DNA of 5,292 bases from SFHK01 sp963618055 (GTDB taxonomy: Bacteria; Bacillota; Clostridia; Christensenellales; Aristaeellaceae): assembly GCA_963618055.1 (NCBI GenBank), contig CAVERI010000118.1:1-5292 (forward strand), written 5' to 3'. The notes under the pieces are model-generated. The model was not told the origin of the DNA and made no database searches. It saw only the letters and a list, made by a program, of their open reading frames with translations. A program made the position numbers and the translations under genes. This document shows, in pieces, positions 1 to 5,079 of the stretch (position 1 is the stretch's first letter; each line of letters starts with the position of its first letter).

Positions 1-19
1 AGCCCTACCTGAGGAGCGT

Positions 20-55
20 AAAGCCCCGATCACCTGAAAAGGTATCGGGGCTTTT
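20..55 (+). terminator. Intrinsic terminator of an upstream unit
   Basis: A long hairpin pairs 20-30 with 44-54 (AAAGCCCCGAT against ATCGGGGCTTT) and continues after one bulged C (31) into ACCT/AGGT, closed by a GAAA tetraloop at 36-39. The 3' side ends in TTTT (52-55), so the U-tract is short and partly inside the stem. The stem is nearly symmetrical and could also stop transcription from the other side. It presumably ends a gene lying left of the window. A stop codon (TGA at 10-12, one of several readings) could be the end of that gene, but the reading frame cannot be fixed from so few bases. Confidence 0.75.
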
Positions 56-70
56 ATGATGTAAATCCAG

Positions 71-177
71 CGTGGGTAACAACAGCAGGAGGCGTTAGCC
101 GAAGGAAAGGGCGTCCACTGAGAGATGGATGAAGGAAGCCGGATGCCAAGGCGAGCAGTCTTAATGCGCGGAAGACC
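71..177 (+). other. Possible decayed group II intron RNA fragment
   Basis: This purine-rich, non-coding stretch has short hairpins (GGC-GTTA-GCC at 91-100; GTCTT/AAGAC arms at 158-162 and 172-176). Its wording around 84-147, including GATGAAGGAAGCCGGATGC, resembles sequence I associate from memory with bacterial group II introns next to maturase genes. No reverse transcriptase/maturase follows, and a complete domain V is not visible: after AGCCGGATGC the expected GAAA-capped stem and matching 3' strand are missing. If the resemblance is real, this is a truncated remnant. The identification rests on pattern memory, not an alignment, so it is tentative; it could equally be an unrelated structured RNA or plain intergenic DNA. 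Confidence 0.25.
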
Positions 178-298
178 TATTTACTCACAACGAGCATATT
201 TGACCGTTTTGCATGTATATTGGCAACGGGGAAATTTGCACTACCCTTTTTACGCAAAATCGAAAAGCAATCCAGAACGTGATTTTGCATGAAAAACA
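178..298. repeat. AT-rich intergenic stretch with TTTTGC repeats
   Basis: No gene is supported here. The 9-mer TTTTGCATG occurs at 207-215 and 283-291. An exact 8-bp inverted repeat, GCAAAATC (254-261) and GATTTTGC (281-288), is separated by 19 bp. The right arm ends 11 bp before a candidate -35 element at 299, so these repeats are placed where a repressor or activator of that promoter could bind. A regulatory role is inference; the repeats themselves are seen directly. Confidence 0.45.
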
Positions 299-327
299 TT
301 TAAAATGCTTTAAATAGGGTGTATAAT
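299..327 (+). promoter_or_regulatory. Candidate sigma-A promoter upstream of the XRE gene
   Basis: A perfect -10 hexamer TATAAT lies at 322-327, with TTTAAA (4 of 6 matches to TTGACA) at 299-304 and a 17-bp spacer. Transcription would start near 334 and give a leader of roughly 210 nt before the regulator start at 546. A weaker alternative lies nearer the gene: TTGCAA at 479-484, 17 bp, then TAATAC at 502-507. Confidence 0.45.
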
Positions 328-333
328 GGAAAT

Positions 334-545
334 GGGAGGATGAGCAAGACACAGACGATGAGTCAGATGATTCGCGCAATAGGCTGCCGCGTCGACTTCA
401 AACTGTCAGATTGTTTTATCCTCATAAGTAGTTCTCCGTGTGGTGCATGTCTCTGCGTCAGTATTAGCAAAGATACCGTTGCAATTATTGTCAAATTGCG
501 GTAATACATAAGTGACTCTTGCGGGCAAAGAAAGGAGAAACTGAA
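334..545 (+). other. Leader/intergenic region before the XRE gene
   Basis: No convincing gene is seen. An open frame runs to a TAA at 502-504, but the purine tract GGGAGG (334-339) directly abuts its first ATG (340), giving no ribosome-binding spacing, and the cysteine-rich predicted peptide shows no recognisable domain. Close to the real gene there is an inverted repeat GCAATT (481-486) and AATTGC (494-499) with a 7-bp centre. It overlaps the weaker candidate promoter and could be an autoregulatory operator for the XRE protein; this is inference. Confidence 0.35.
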
Positions 546-830
546 ATGACTATAGACTATTCTATGTTGGGTCATCGAATTGCCAATGCCCGGAAAAACT
601 TAGGTCTGTCTCAGGAGGCCCTGGGAGAAATCATTCACGTGTCTGCCAAGCGTATGGGCAACATTGAAATGGGCAAGTCGCGTCTCACCATTGCTATGCT
701 TGTAGCCATCTCCAACGCGCTTCACATTTCTCCGGACGAACTCCTTGCCGACAGTCTGCCTCGTTCCCTTTATACAGAAGAAACATGGCCGCATCGGCTT
801 CCGGCGGACTGCAACGAGGAGCGGGAATGA
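546..830 (+). CDS. XRE-family helix-turn-helix transcriptional regulator
   Basis: A 94-residue DNA-binding protein of the Cro/C1 (XRE) family, expected to act as a cytoplasmic dimeric repressor or activator. The HTH_3-type domain spans about residues 8-67: LGHRIANARKNLGLSQEALG, then the recognition-helix region around 33-41 (VSAKRMGNIE), and a typical ending with NALHISPDELLADSL. The last 25 residues are polar and probably disordered. The ATG at 546 is preferred because AAAGGAG (531-537) sits 8 nt upstream; an upstream TTG at 519 would add nine residues and lacks a site. It is isolated: a terminator follows, and a different promoter drives the next operon. Its base composition is less GC-rich than the genes to its right, and it lies in a repeat-rich gene-poor stretch, so it may be accessory DNA. 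The target is unknown; nearby inverted repeats are candidates. The family call is sure, the regulon is not. Confidence 0.87.
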   Translation: MTIDYSMLGHRIANARKNLGLSQEALGEIIHVSAKRMGNIEMGKSRLTIAMLVAISNALHISPDELLADSLPRSLYTEETWPHRLPADCNEERE

Positions 831-842
831 GGCCAGTCTACA

Positions 843-872
843 TAGAGCCGTGCGCAGTAGCACACGACTCTA
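843..872. repeat. Imperfect palindrome just after the XRE gene
   Basis: TAGAG-c-CGTG-c-GC, loop AGTA, GC-a-CACG-a-CTCTA forms a 30-base inverted repeat with 11 pairs and two C/A mismatches (848/867 and 853/862). It begins 12 bp after the regulator's stop. No U-tract follows, so it is not a standard terminator; it may be an RNA hairpin protecting the transcript end or a protein-binding site. Confidence 0.45.
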
Positions 873-925
873 CAGCCACGACGTAAAGTAACCCCATTAC
901 CTTCAACAACCGCCCGCAAGTGTCA

Positions 926-965
926 AGCAGCACTCTTGATGAAAATCACAGGGTGCTGTCTTTAA
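926..965 (+). terminator. Probable terminator of the XRE gene
   Basis: The stem CAGCACTCT (928-936) pairs with AGGGTGCTG (950-958, one T-G wobble), continues past a bulged C (949) into TGAT/ATCA, and is capped by a GAAA tetraloop (941-944). The tail TCTTTAAA at 959-966 is only moderately U-rich. The layout, with one bulged C and a GAAA cap, closely mirrors the terminator at 20-55. It lies 97 nt after the regulator stop and separates that gene from the DnaA-box region and the rhamnulokinase operon. Confidence 0.6.
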
Positions 966-991
966 AGACGCTGCGCTTGTCCCTTGTCCTT

Positions 992-1028
992 ACGCGATTG
1001 AATTGTCGCGTGCCGGTGTCGGTACGCG
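992..1028. repeat. Two overlapping, mutually exclusive hairpins
   Basis: ACGCGA (992-997) pairs with TCGCGT (1006-1011) around an 8-nt loop. The same right arm can instead take part in a stronger stem, CGCGTGCCG (1007-1015) with CGGTACGCG (1020-1028), 9 pairs including one G-T, with loop GTGT. No U-tract follows either form. The DNA shows both; whether they act as alternative RNA structures or as structured DNA beside the DnaA boxes cannot be told. Confidence 0.45.
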
Positions 1029-1055
1029 CGACGGCGTGGGAGAGTCGTGCCTGAT

Positions 1056-1064
1056 TTATCCACA
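1056..1064 (+). promoter_or_regulatory. Outlying perfect DnaA box
   Basis: TTATCCACA is an exact match to the high-affinity DnaA box consensus (TTATNCACA). It stands about 160 bp left of the main box cluster and points toward it, opposite in orientation to most boxes there. Confidence 0.6.
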
Positions 1065-1145
1065 GGCAGCATCACTTGTGTGTATAGCACGAATACTCTT
1101 ATGACGGAGAAATGAATGAAAGACGTCACGAAAAAAAGTCGGAGA

Positions 1146-1158
1146 AATTGTGACAATT
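1146..1158. repeat. 13-bp palindrome containing TGTGACA
   Basis: AATTGT-G-ACAATT is a perfect inverted repeat around one central base, a shape typical of operators. The embedded heptamer TGTGACA (1149-1155) recurs at 1419-1425 and 1448-1454, the last overlapping the -35 of the rhamnulokinase promoter. The binding protein is not identifiable. Confidence 0.4.
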
Positions 1159-1178
1159 GCCGCCGGGAGAGTCAGATC

Positions 1179-1310
1179 AAACCGGGGTCTGTAATAGTGC
1201 TGTAATATATTTGACGAATTCTGGAATCATCCACAGCTTTCCACTGGTCTGTGGATAACTTGTGGAGAATGTGGATAAATTCCCTCTCATTCGGTGGAAA
1301 ACCGGGGTCT
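1179..1310 (+). repeat. 12-bp direct repeat, copies 120 bp apart
   Basis: AAACCGGGGTCT occurs exactly at 1179-1190 and 1299-1310. Each copy precedes one of the two DnaA-box modules (1250-1278 and 1334-1363), suggesting that a larger unit was duplicated in tandem and has since diverged. A small hairpin CGGT/ACCG (1292-1304) overlaps the second copy. Confidence 0.6.
1227..1278. other. DnaA-box cluster, module A
   Basis: Four DnaA-box-like 9-mers are packed here: TCATCCACA at 1227-1235 on the plus strand (one mismatch), then on the minus strand TTATCCACA at 1250-1258 (perfect), TTCTCCACA at 1261-1269 (one mismatch) and TTATCCACA at 1270-1278 (perfect). The last two abut with no gap. The first two form a convergent inverted repeat ATCCACAG/CTGTGGAT (1229-1236, 1249-1256). 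DnaA is the replication initiator and also a transcription regulator; such close same-strand spacing is the arrangement on which it oligomerises at origins. No dnaA, dnaN or rpmH gene is in the window, so origin status is unproven; a DnaA-titrating or regulatory cluster is the main alternative. Confidence 0.7.
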
Positions 1311-1333
1311 TTGGCCTGAAAAGGGCGGCAAAA

Positions 1334-1363
1334 CGTGGATAACCCTGTGGAAGATGTGGATGA
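1334..1363 (-). other. DnaA-box cluster, module B
   Basis: Read on the minus strand, this holds TTATCCACG (1334-1342, one mismatch), TCTTCCACA (1346-1354, two mismatches) and TCATCCACA (1355-1363, one mismatch). The start-to-start spacings are 12 and 9 bp, almost those of module A (11 and 9), in the same orientation, and both modules run on into AAT(T)CC. It looks like a degenerate copy of module A, ending 85 bp before the rhamnulokinase -35 with AT-rich DNA between (about 1380-1490), which could serve as an unwinding region if this is an origin. Confidence 0.6.
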
Positions 1364-1448
1364 ATCCGGCGGGAGAAGAAGTGTGAAATACGCATAAGTC
1401 TATGCTCTGACAACAGTTTGTGACATATATGAACTTTTTATTGAACAT

Positions 1449-1477
1449 GTGACAAATCGCGCGATATCTGATATACT
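1449..1477 (+). promoter_or_regulatory. Promoter of the rhamnulokinase operon
   Basis: GTGACA (1449-1454, 5 of 6 matches) and TATACT (1472-1477) are separated by 17 bp, and TG at 1469-1470 gives an extended -10. Transcription should start near 1484. The spacer contains a perfect 10-bp palindrome, ATCGCGCGAT (1456-1465), well placed for a repressor, and the -35 overlaps a copy of TGTGACA. No other clear promoter is seen before sigH, so this one may drive all four genes. Confidence 0.7.
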
Positions 1478-1512
1478 ATTAGAAAATGGGAGCATAGTGG
1501 GAGGAAGGCAAA

Positions 1513-3045
1513 ATGCTGAACAATGTCAGGTACTATCTGGGCTTTGACTTTGGCGCGTCCAGCGGGCGGGCAATTCTCGGCATGCTGGGTACCGACCCGG
1601 CGGACGGCAGGAAAAAGCTGGAGCTGGAAGAGGTATATCGTTTTCCGAACGAGGCGGTTCGCGTGGGCGGCGTTCTGAAATGGGAAATGAAGCGCCTGTT
1701 CGGCGAGATGAAAACCGCTATTGGCATGGTCGCGCGGCGCGGCGTGCGCATCGAGTCGATCGGCATCGATACGTGGGGCGTGGACTTCGGCATCGTGTGC
1801 GGAGACGAGGTTGTGTTTGAACCTGTGTCCTACCGCGACGAGCGCACCGACGGCATGATGGAGGAAGCGTTCAAGATCATGCCGAAGGCGGAAATTTTTG
1901 CGCACACCGGCCTTGCATTTTTGCAGTTCAACACGCTCTATCAACTGCTGGCGATGAAGAAGAACCCGGAAACCGCTCACCTGATCGACGCGAAGAACAC
2001 GCTTCTGTTTATGCCCGACCTGTTCGCGTGGTATCTGACCGGCAAGGAGGGCACCGAATACACGATCGCGTCGACCAGCCAGATGATTGACCCATCCGTG
2101 CGCACGTGGTCAAAGGAGATTCTGTCGGCGTTCGGCCTGCCGGAGGGGCTGTTCGCACCGATTCAGCAGCCGGGCGAAATTCGCGGCATGCTGAAAAAGG
2201 AAATCTGTCCCGCGCTGGATTACGACATTCCCGTCGTGGCCGTCGCGTCGCACGACACCGCGTCCGCCGTCGCGGCCGTTCCAGCGAGGAAGGGCGAAAG
2301 CTTTGCCTATCTTTCCAGCGGAACGTGGTCGCTGCTGGGCGTGGAAACGGAAACGCCGGTGTGTACCGAAAGCGTCATGAACGCGAACTTTTCCAATGAA
2401 GGCGGCTTGAACGGCACGACGCGGCTGCTGAAAAACATCATGGGTCTGTGGATCATTCAGGAGTGCCGCAAGCAGTTCAACGAGGAGCGCGCGAAGGCCG
2501 GGCTTGAGAAGCTGAGCTTCGCCGACATCGTGGACGAGGTGCGCCGGGTGAAGGAGCCGGTGGACGCGGTGATCAACGTGGACGACGACGCGTTCTTCGC
2601 GCCCGACGGCATGGCTGACCGCGTGGCCGACTATGTGAGGAAGCGCGACGGCGCGGAGCTTGGCGAGGATCGCGTGGGCAAGATCGCGGACATTGTGTAT
2701 CGCGGGCTGGCGGTCAAGTATCGCTGGGGCGTGGAGACGCTGGAGGCGATTACCGGCGGCCGGATTGACACGCTGTACATCGTGGGCGGCGGCGGTAAGA
2801 ACGAGCTGCTCAACGCCTATACGGCGAACGCGCTGCAGCGCACCGTGCGAATCGGCGCGAGCGAGGGCACGGTGATCGGCAACCTGCTTGTGCAGGCGAT
2901 GGGCATGGGCGACGTGAAGGATCTGTGGGAGCTGCGCGAGGTCGTGGCGAACTCCTTCGACAATCGCGCCTACGATTTTGACCCGGCCGCGGCGGAGAAA
3001 TGGGCGGAGGCCTATAAGAAGCTTCAGAAGCGGATGGGAGAATAA
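1513..3045 (+). CDS. rhaB: Rhamnulokinase (FGGY-family sugar kinase)
   Basis: Cytoplasmic kinase expected to phosphorylate L-rhamnulose to L-rhamnulose-1-phosphate with ATP, the second step of L-rhamnose catabolism. The 510 residues fit the family (about 480-500). The N-terminal FGGY half opens with the phosphate-binding motif FDFGASSGR (11-19), followed by the IGIDTWGVDFG segment (83-93). The catalytic aspartate is probably D248 in ASHDTAS. The C-terminal half has SSGTWSLLG (268-276), the rhamnulokinase-typical GTTRLLKNIMGLWIIQE (301-317) and the adenosine-site glycines GGGGKN (425-430). The start has GGGAGG at 1499-1504, 8 nt away. It ends only 3 bp before mrnC, whose ribosome-binding site lies in its last codons. 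No isomerase, aldolase, transporter or rhamnose regulator is in the window, so its pathway partners lie elsewhere. A related ketose kinase such as fuculokinase is possible but less likely given the motif near 301-317. Confidence 0.93.
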   Translation: MLNNVRYYLGFDFGASSGRAILGMLGTDPADGRKKLELEEVYRFPNEAVRVGGVLKWEMKRLFGEMKTAIGMVARRGVRIESIGIDTWGVDFGIVCGDEVVFEPVSYRDERTDGMMEEAFKIMPKAEIFAHTGLAFLQFNTLYQLLAMKKNPETAHLIDAKNTLLFMPDLFAWYLTGKEGTEYTIASTSQMIDPSVRTWSKEILSAFGLPEGLFAPIQQPGEIRGMLKKEICPALDYDIPVVAVASHDTASAVAAVPARKGESFAYLSSGTWSLLGVETETPVCTESVMNANFSNEGGLNGTTRLLKNIMGLWIIQECRKQFNEERAKAGLEKLSFADIVDEVRRVKEPVDAVINVDDDAFFAPDGMADRVADYVRKRDGAELGEDRVGKIADIVYRGLAVKYRWGVETLEAITGGRIDTLYIVGGGGKNELLNAYTANALQRTVRIGASEGTVIGNLLVQAMGMGDVKDLWELREVVANSFDNRAYDFDPAAAEKWAEAYKKLQKRMGE

Positions 3046-3048
3046 CGC

Positions 3049-3450
3049 ATGCAGACAGACGCGACGCGGTTTGCGCATGGGCAGCTGCCCGGCGCGCTGG
3101 AGCTGGCGTTTGTGGGCGACAGCGTGTATGATCTGTATGTGCGCTCGCATCTGGTGGCGGCGGGCGGCGGGCATATGCGCGAGGTGCATCTGGCGGCGGT
3201 GCGATATGTGAACGCGCACGCGCAGTCAGAGGCGCTCGCGCGCGTGGAGCCGCTTCTGACCGAGGAGGAGGCGGGCGTCGTGCGGCGCGCGAGAAACGCC
3301 CGGCAGACTCCCACAAAGAACGCTGACGCGCGGGAATACCACCGGGCGACGGCGCTGGAGGCGCTGATCGGCTATCTGTATCTGACTGGGCAGCGCGTCC
3401 GCATGGAGGAATTTCTGGGCATTTGCATGCAGACGGAAGGACAGGAGTAG
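3049..3450 (+). CDS. mrnC: Mini-ribonuclease III
   Basis: Double-strand-specific endoribonuclease that, in Bacillus subtilis, matures the 5' and 3' ends of 23S rRNA. It consists of an RNase III catalytic domain alone, without a dsRNA-binding domain, and works as a homodimer. At 133 residues it has normal family length. The signature ALELAFVGDSVYDLYVR (16-32) carries the metal-binding D24, and ATALEALIGYLYLTG (100-114) carries E104; the RRARNAR...PTKNA stretch (79-92) is also typical. GGGAG (3036-3040) lies 8 nt upstream within the end of rhaB, so translation is probably coupled. In many Firmicutes cysS precedes mrnC; here a sugar kinase does. The next gene, rlmB, acts on the same rRNA, and its ribosome-binding site lies in this gene's last codons. 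Confidence 0.95.
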   Translation: MQTDATRFAHGQLPGALELAFVGDSVYDLYVRSHLVAAGGGHMREVHLAAVRYVNAHAQSEALARVEPLLTEEEAGVVRRARNARQTPTKNADAREYHRATALEALIGYLYLTGQRVRMEEFLGICMQTEGQE

Positions 3451-3452
3451 CT

Positions 3453-4376
3453 ATGCCTTACGATCATTTTTCGGGCGGCGAGGAGCGCCGCGGATACCAT
3501 GGCAATCACAACGGCAAGCGTCCGGAAGGCGGCCCGTCCGGCTGGACGGGCACGGCGCAGCGCAACTACGGCGCGTCCCGTCGGCCGACGGTCGACCCGA
3601 AGAAGCGGATGGGTGAGGAAGCGCTTCCGCGCGAGCGGGAGAACGAGGCGCCCGAGAACCTGCTGGTGGGGCGCAATCCCATAAGGGAGGCGCTGCGCGC
3701 GGGTCGGCCGCTTGAAAAGCTGCTGGTGATGAAGGGCGACCTTTCCGGCGCGGCGCGCGACATCGTGCGCATGGCGAGGGACGCGGGCGTGGTCGTGCAG
3801 GAGGTTGAGCGCGTAAGGCTCGATCAGGTGTATCCCAATCATCAGGGACTGCTGGCATACGCCTCCAGTGCGTCCTACAGCACGCTGGACGAGATTTTCG
3901 CCTGCGCCGAGGAGCGCGGCGAGGCGCCGTTTCTGATTCTTCTGGACGGCGTTACCGACCCGCACAATCTGGGCGCGATCATCCGCTCGGCGGAATGCGC
4001 GGGCGCGCACGGCGTGGTGATTCCCGAGCGGCGCAGCGCGGGCTTGAATCCGGCGTGCGTGAAGGCGGCGGCGGGCGCGGTGGAATACATGAAGGTGGCG
4101 CGCGTGAGCAATCTGTGCCGCGCCATTGAGGAAATCAAGGAGCGCGGCGTGTGGGTATACGCGGCGGACATGGACGGCGAAAACGTCTATGAGGCGGATC
4201 TGACCGGCGCGGTCGCCATTGTCATCGGAGCCGAGGGCGAGGGCGTTTCCCAGCTGGTGCTGAAAAACTGCGATAAGACGCTGTCCATTCCCATGAAGGG
4301 GCATATCAATTCGCTGAACGCATCGGTAGCGGCCGGCATCCTGCTGTTTCAGGCCTCAAGGGCGCGAAACGGCTGA
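3453..4376 (+). CDS. rlmB: 23S rRNA 2'-O-ribose methyltransferase RlmB (SpoU/TrmH family)
   Basis: SAM-dependent SPOUT methyltransferase. Family members methylate the 2'-O of a conserved guanosine in 23S rRNA domain V (G2251 in Escherichia coli) during 50S assembly. Of 307 residues, about 1-66 form a basic, Gly/Arg/Asn-rich, probably disordered extension, common in clostridial members. The substrate-binding domain starts at LLVGRNPIREAL (70-81). The trefoil-knot catalytic domain spans about 160-303, with motif 1 LDGVTDPHNLGAIIRSAE (164-181; N172, R178), motif 2 IVIGAEGEGVS (256-266) and motif 3 IPMKGHINSLNASVAAGI (279-296). The ATG at 3453 has AGGAG (3443-3447) 5 nt upstream; a TTG 30 bp earlier inside mrnC would be the alternative start. 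In Bacillus the next gene is rae1/yacP; here sigH follows after 34 bp. The family is certain; the exact target nucleotide is inferred. Confidence 0.94.
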   Translation: MPYDHFSGGEERRGYHGNHNGKRPEGGPSGWTGTAQRNYGASRRPTVDPKKRMGEEALPRERENEAPENLLVGRNPIREALRAGRPLEKLLVMKGDLSGAARDIVRMARDAGVVVQEVERVRLDQVYPNHQGLLAYASSASYSTLDEIFACAEERGEAPFLILLDGVTDPHNLGAIIRSAECAGAHGVVIPERRSAGLNPACVKAAAGAVEYMKVARVSNLCRAIEEIKERGVWVYAADMDGENVYEADLTGAVAIVIGAEGEGVSQLVLKNCDKTLSIPMKGHINSLNASVAAGILLFQASRARNG

Positions 4377-4410
4377 CGGCGGGCAACAAACAAAGGCGCG
4401 GAGGAACGCG

Positions 4411-5025
4411 ATGTACGAGAAATTCGAAAGCATGGCGGATGAGGAGCTCGTCCGTTTGGCACAGGAAGGCGACAATGAGGCGCTGGAGTATCTGCTGAAC
4501 AAATACAAGAATTTTGTGCGCTCCAAGGCGCGCAGCTATTTCCTGATCGGCGCCGACCATGAGGACATCGTGCAGGAGGGAATGATTGGCCTGTATAAAG
4601 CCATCCGCGATTACCGGACGGACAAGCAGGCCTCTTTCCGCGCCTTTGCCGAATTGTGCATCACGCGCCAGATCATCACCGCCATCAAAACCGCGACGCG
4701 CCAGAAGCATATTCCGCTCAACAGCTATGTGTCCCTCAATAAGCCCATTTACGATGAGGAAAGCGACCGGACGCTATTGGACGTGATCACCGAAGACAGC
4801 TTCTCAAACCCCGAATCGATGATCATTTCCAAGGAGGACGTCGGCGTCATAAAGGGCAAAATCGGCTCGCTTCTCTCGGAGCTTGAGCTGGACGTGCTCA
4901 TCAATTATATGGAAGGAAAGAGCTATCAGGAAATCAGCGCCGAGACGGGACGGCATCTGAAGAGCATAGACAACGCGCTTCAGCGCGTGAAACGGAAGCT
5001 GCAGCGGTATCTGGAGGAAAAGTAA
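4411..5025 (+). CDS. sigH: RNA polymerase sigma-H factor (Spo0H)
   Basis: Alternative sigma-70-family factor that directs RNA polymerase to transition-phase and early-sporulation promoters; in Bacillus it feeds Spo0A production, and in some clostridia it governs sporulation entry. The 204 residues compare with 218 in B. subtilis. Region 2 covers about 24-97, with KARSYFLIGADHEDIVQEGM (39-58, core-binding and -10 recognition area) and FAELCITRQIITAIKTATRQ (79-98), the latter as I remember it from B. subtilis. The linker IPLNSYVSLNKP is also conserved. Region 4 covers about 145-202, with the helix-turn-helix SYQEISAETGRHLKSIDNAL (171-190). GGAGG at 4400-4404 lies 6 nt before the ATG. No promoter is visible in the 34-bp gap after rlmB, so transcription probably comes from upstream; in Bacillus sigH has its own AbrB-controlled promoter. 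The N-terminus is shorter than in Bacillus but nothing essential appears lost. Confidence 0.96.
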   Translation: MYEKFESMADEELVRLAQEGDNEALEYLLNKYKNFVRSKARSYFLIGADHEDIVQEGMIGLYKAIRDYRTDKQASFRAFAELCITRQIITAIKTATRQKHIPLNSYVSLNKPIYDEESDRTLLDVITEDSFSNPESMIISKEDVGVIKGKIGSLLSELELDVLINYMEGKSYQEISAETGRHLKSIDNALQRVKRKLQRYLEEK

Positions 5026-5079
5026 AGGAATTCTTGAGAAAATAACACATATTTGACGGTCATATTCGCAGAATACCCG

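Noticed and set aside
319..504. Small plus-strand frame before the XRE gene
   Set aside because: The Shine-Dalgarno-like GGGAGG abuts the ATG at 340 with no spacing, the GTG at 319 lies across the predicted -10, and the peptide has no recognisable feature.
519..545. TTG at 519 as start of the XRE regulator
   Set aside because: AAAGGAG at 531-537 lies downstream of it and 8 nt before the ATG at 546, where the family's N-terminus naturally begins.
1177..1413. 78-codon minus-strand frame across the DnaA-box region
   Set aside because: The translation consists largely of read-through of the repeated box sequence; it matches no domain I recognise.
1441..1477. TTGAAC at 1441-1446 as the -35 of the rhaB promoter
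   Set aside because: It would leave a 25-bp spacer to TATACT; GTGACA at 1449-1454 gives the ideal 17 bp.
2956..2963. Perfect Spo0A-box-like sequence (TTGTCGAA on the minus strand) near the end of rhaB
   Set aside because: It is a single short match inside coding sequence, far from any promoter, and is explained by the codons there.
2110..3219. Long 369-codon open frame on the minus strand opposite rhaB and mrnC
   Set aside because: Its product is a His/Arg/Ala-rich string with no domain, the usual mirror of a GC-rich coding strand; rhaB and mrnC on the plus strand carry full family motifs.
3372..4304. 310-codon open frame on the minus strand opposite rlmB
   Set aside because: Low-complexity Arg/Ala/His-rich translation without a domain, fully covered by the well-supported rlmB.
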